Source of the DNA: Gammaproteobacteria bacterium RIFCSPHIGHO2_12_FULL_45_12
GTDB lineage: Bacteria > Pseudomonadota > Gammaproteobacteria > DSM-16500
DNA: 16,658 nucleotides
Direction: 5' to 3'
NCBI GenBank assembly: GCA_001801665.1
Contig: MGYH01000029.1
Span: 14,744-31,401, forward strand
Under the pieces are notes generated by a model. That model was not told the DNA's origin and made no database searches. It saw only the letters and a list, made by a program, of their open reading frames with translations. Shown here in pieces: positions 15,183 through 16,658 of the stretch. A program made the translations under genes and the position numbers. Positions within the stretch are counted from its first letter, which is position 1. Every line of letters starts with the position of its first letter.

Positions 15183-16658
15183 ATGACAGTCAGGATGGCA
15201 GGTCAATGGTGGTTGGCGATGTTCGCCATTTTTATGTTAAACATGCTGGTGCCGCTTGTTTATGCAGCACCGCCGTCTTGGTCTCGGTGCGATCAAAACA
15301 CAACGTTTAATCTGGGTGCAGGCATCGCTGATATCACCGGGCCTGCCGCAGAGGAAGGGATGCTGGGTTATGCGTTGCTGAATCAGCAAACATCGGGTAT
15401 TGCACAACGTTTATGGGCTAGGGCTTTTATCATTGAGTCCCCTTGCAATCAGCAGCGAGTCGTGTTTGTGAATGTGGACCTTGGGTTGTTGTTTCAGGCG
15501 GTGAAGCTTGAAGTCGTGAAAAGGTTGCAGACAGATTATGGTGCCTTGTATTCCGCCGACAATGTCTTAATAAGTGCGACCCATACGCATAGCGGCCCGG
15601 GTGCGTTTTCTACTTATAAACTCTACAACCTGACCACATATGGCTTTGATCAAAAACATTTTGACGCGGTGGTCGATGGCATTGTGACTGCCATCGCAAA
15701 GGCGCATCAATCACTAGCGCCCGGACAAATCAAGTGGGCTTCGGGGGAGTTGCCTCAGGTTGGGCATAATCGTTCGCCCACGGCGTATTTGTTAAACCCA
15801 CCCGCCGAACGAGCGCGGTATTCAGCCGACATTGATACGGGCATGACCTTGATTCGTCTGGATCAATTAAACGGTCATCCGGTGGGCATGATTAACTGGT
15901 TTCCGCTTCATGGCACCTCGATGAATAATAAAAACCATTTAATTAGCAGTGATAACAAAGGCTATGCGGAATATCTTTTTGAGCAAGACTTTAAGACTGG
16001 ACAGGGCGGTACCTCCTTTGTTGCCGCGTTTGCACAGGCCAATGCGGGGGATGTCTCGCCCAATGTTTTGGGCCATGAAGGGGGTCACGGGCTTGAAGGG
16101 TTGCGCGCCATTCTGCGTGCGGGGATGCCGCAATATGTGAAAGCCAAAACATTATATCAGCAAGCATTCACGCGGCTGCAAGGCGGCGTGGAATATCGGC
16201 ATGTTTATGTGGATATGAGTCAGGTGAAGGTGGATGCGGCTAATGTGACAGGCGAGCCGCAAATGACGTGCCCGTCTGCGATTGGTCTCTCCATGTTGGC
16301 GGGCACGCAAGATGGCGAAGGGGTGGGCGAGCAAGGGATGACTTGCGATGGCATGAATCGCTGGTTGGGCCATGTATTTTGCCAAAAAACGACATCACCA
16401 TGTCAGGGGGTGAAGCCCATCGCGCTTCAAACGGGATTAATGCGTCCTTATCCCTGGACGCCGCCAGTACTGCCGTTACAAATGTTTAAAATCGGACAGT
16501 TGGTGATTGTGGCGGTTCCCTTTGAATTGACGACCATGACCGGCAGGCGTATCCGTGAATCCGTGGCGCAAGTCTTTGCCGCGAAAGCGCCCGTGCAAGT
16601 GGTGTTGTCCACTCTGTCAAATGCTTATTCAGGCTATGTGGCCACCCATGAGGAGTAT
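15183..16658 (+). CDS. Secreted neutral/alkaline ceramidase, N-terminal 492 residues (3' end outside window)
   Basis: The frame is open from ATG 15183 to the window edge without a stop. Residues 1-28 form a signal peptide: short basic start, hydrophobic core, cleavage near VYA-AP. The mature part follows neutral ceramidase: GAGIADITGPAAE, THTHSGPG at 133-140 and HGTSM at 243-247 (zinc histidines), NAGDVSPN at 287-294 with the catalytic serine S292, VPFELTTMTGRR with the zinc glutamate E448, and YSGYVATHEEY at 482-492 with the zinc tyrosine. Ceramidase hydrolyses ceramide to sphingosine and fatty acid. The enzyme would be exported, so its substrate is likely outside the cell; most bacteria make no ceramide, so host or environmental sphingolipid is the probable target (inference). 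The C-terminal Ig-like domain expected for the family lies beyond the window. GGAG eight bases upstream supports the start. Confidence 0.94.
   Translation, partial: MTVRMAGQWWLAMFAIFMLNMLVPLVYAAPPSWSRCDQNTTFNLGAGIADITGPAAEEGMLGYALLNQQTSGIAQRLWARAFIIESPCNQQRVVFVNVDLGLLFQAVKLEVVKRLQTDYGALYSADNVLISATHTHSGPGAFSTYKLYNLTTYGFDQKHFDAVVDGIVTAIAKAHQSLAPGQIKWASGELPQVGHNRSPTAYLLNPPAERARYSADIDTGMTLIRLDQLNGHPVGMINWFPLHGTSMNNKNHLISSDNKGYAEYLFEQDFKTGQGGTSFVAAFAQANAGDVSPNVLGHEGGHGLEGLRAILRAGMPQYVKAKTLYQQAFTRLQGGVEYRHVYVDMSQVKVDAANVTGEPQMTCPSAIGLSMLAGTQDGEGVGEQGMTCDGMNRWLGHVFCQKTTSPCQGVKPIALQTGLMRPYPWTPPVLPLQMFKIGQLVIVAVPFELTTMTGRRIRESVAQVFAAKAPVQVVLSTLSNAYSGYVATHEEY

Noticed and set aside
15939..16489. Three open frames of 64-77 codons inside the ceramidase gene
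   Set aside because: The ceramidase frame is continuous and matches family motifs throughout, so these are shadows.
1..16658. CRISPR array, tRNA, rRNA, transposase or integrase
   Set aside because: No regularly spaced direct repeats, cloverleaf-like or rRNA-like stretches were seen, and no coding frame matches a recombinase.

Overview
The window reads as a piece of a gammaproteobacterial chromosome. The gene content (hemL, a HemJ-type oxidase, erpA, a PAPS-based sulfation set, a neutral ceramidase and a giant multidomain ATPase) would suit a host-associated Legionellales/Coxiellaceae-like lineage. That placement is inference from gene content and style only; there is no rRNA or tRNA to anchor taxonomy.

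Layout. Bases 1-402 hold the 3' end of hemL (heme biosynthesis). It is followed at once by a 143-bp nested palindromic, MITE-like element (403-545). Next come an unrecognised 607-residue multi-pass membrane protein (709-2532, +) and, converging on it with a 14-bp tail overlap, hemJ (2519-2950, -). hemJ and erpA (3110-3460, +) diverge from a shared 159-bp promoter region.

From 3523 to 8455 lies a compact co-directional block: a FAD/NAD(P)-binding oxidoreductase, a fused ATP sulfurylase/APS kinase, a PAPS-type sulfotransferase and a CysQ-type phosphatase. The last three overlap one another, and the first abuts the second. Together they read as one sulfation cassette: make PAPS, transfer the sulfate, destroy the PAP by-product.

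On the opposite strand, 8503-14640 is one very large AT-rich gene (2045 residues). It encodes an N-terminal array of about 30-residue helical repeats, a transglutaminase-like Cys-His-Asp region in the middle, and two canonical AAA+ modules at the C-terminus, with two segments that may be degenerate AAA-like modules between. This is the most unusual object in the window.

The 542-bp gap after it (14641-15182) is a small scrap yard: a fragment resembling the end of an XRE-type regulator and two palindromic repeats. The last gene (15183 to the right edge, +) is a secreted neutral ceramidase, complete at its 5' end and cut by the window. Its visible part already carries the expected catalytic and zinc-binding motifs. 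No tRNA, rRNA, CRISPR array, transposase or convincing rho-independent terminator was seen.
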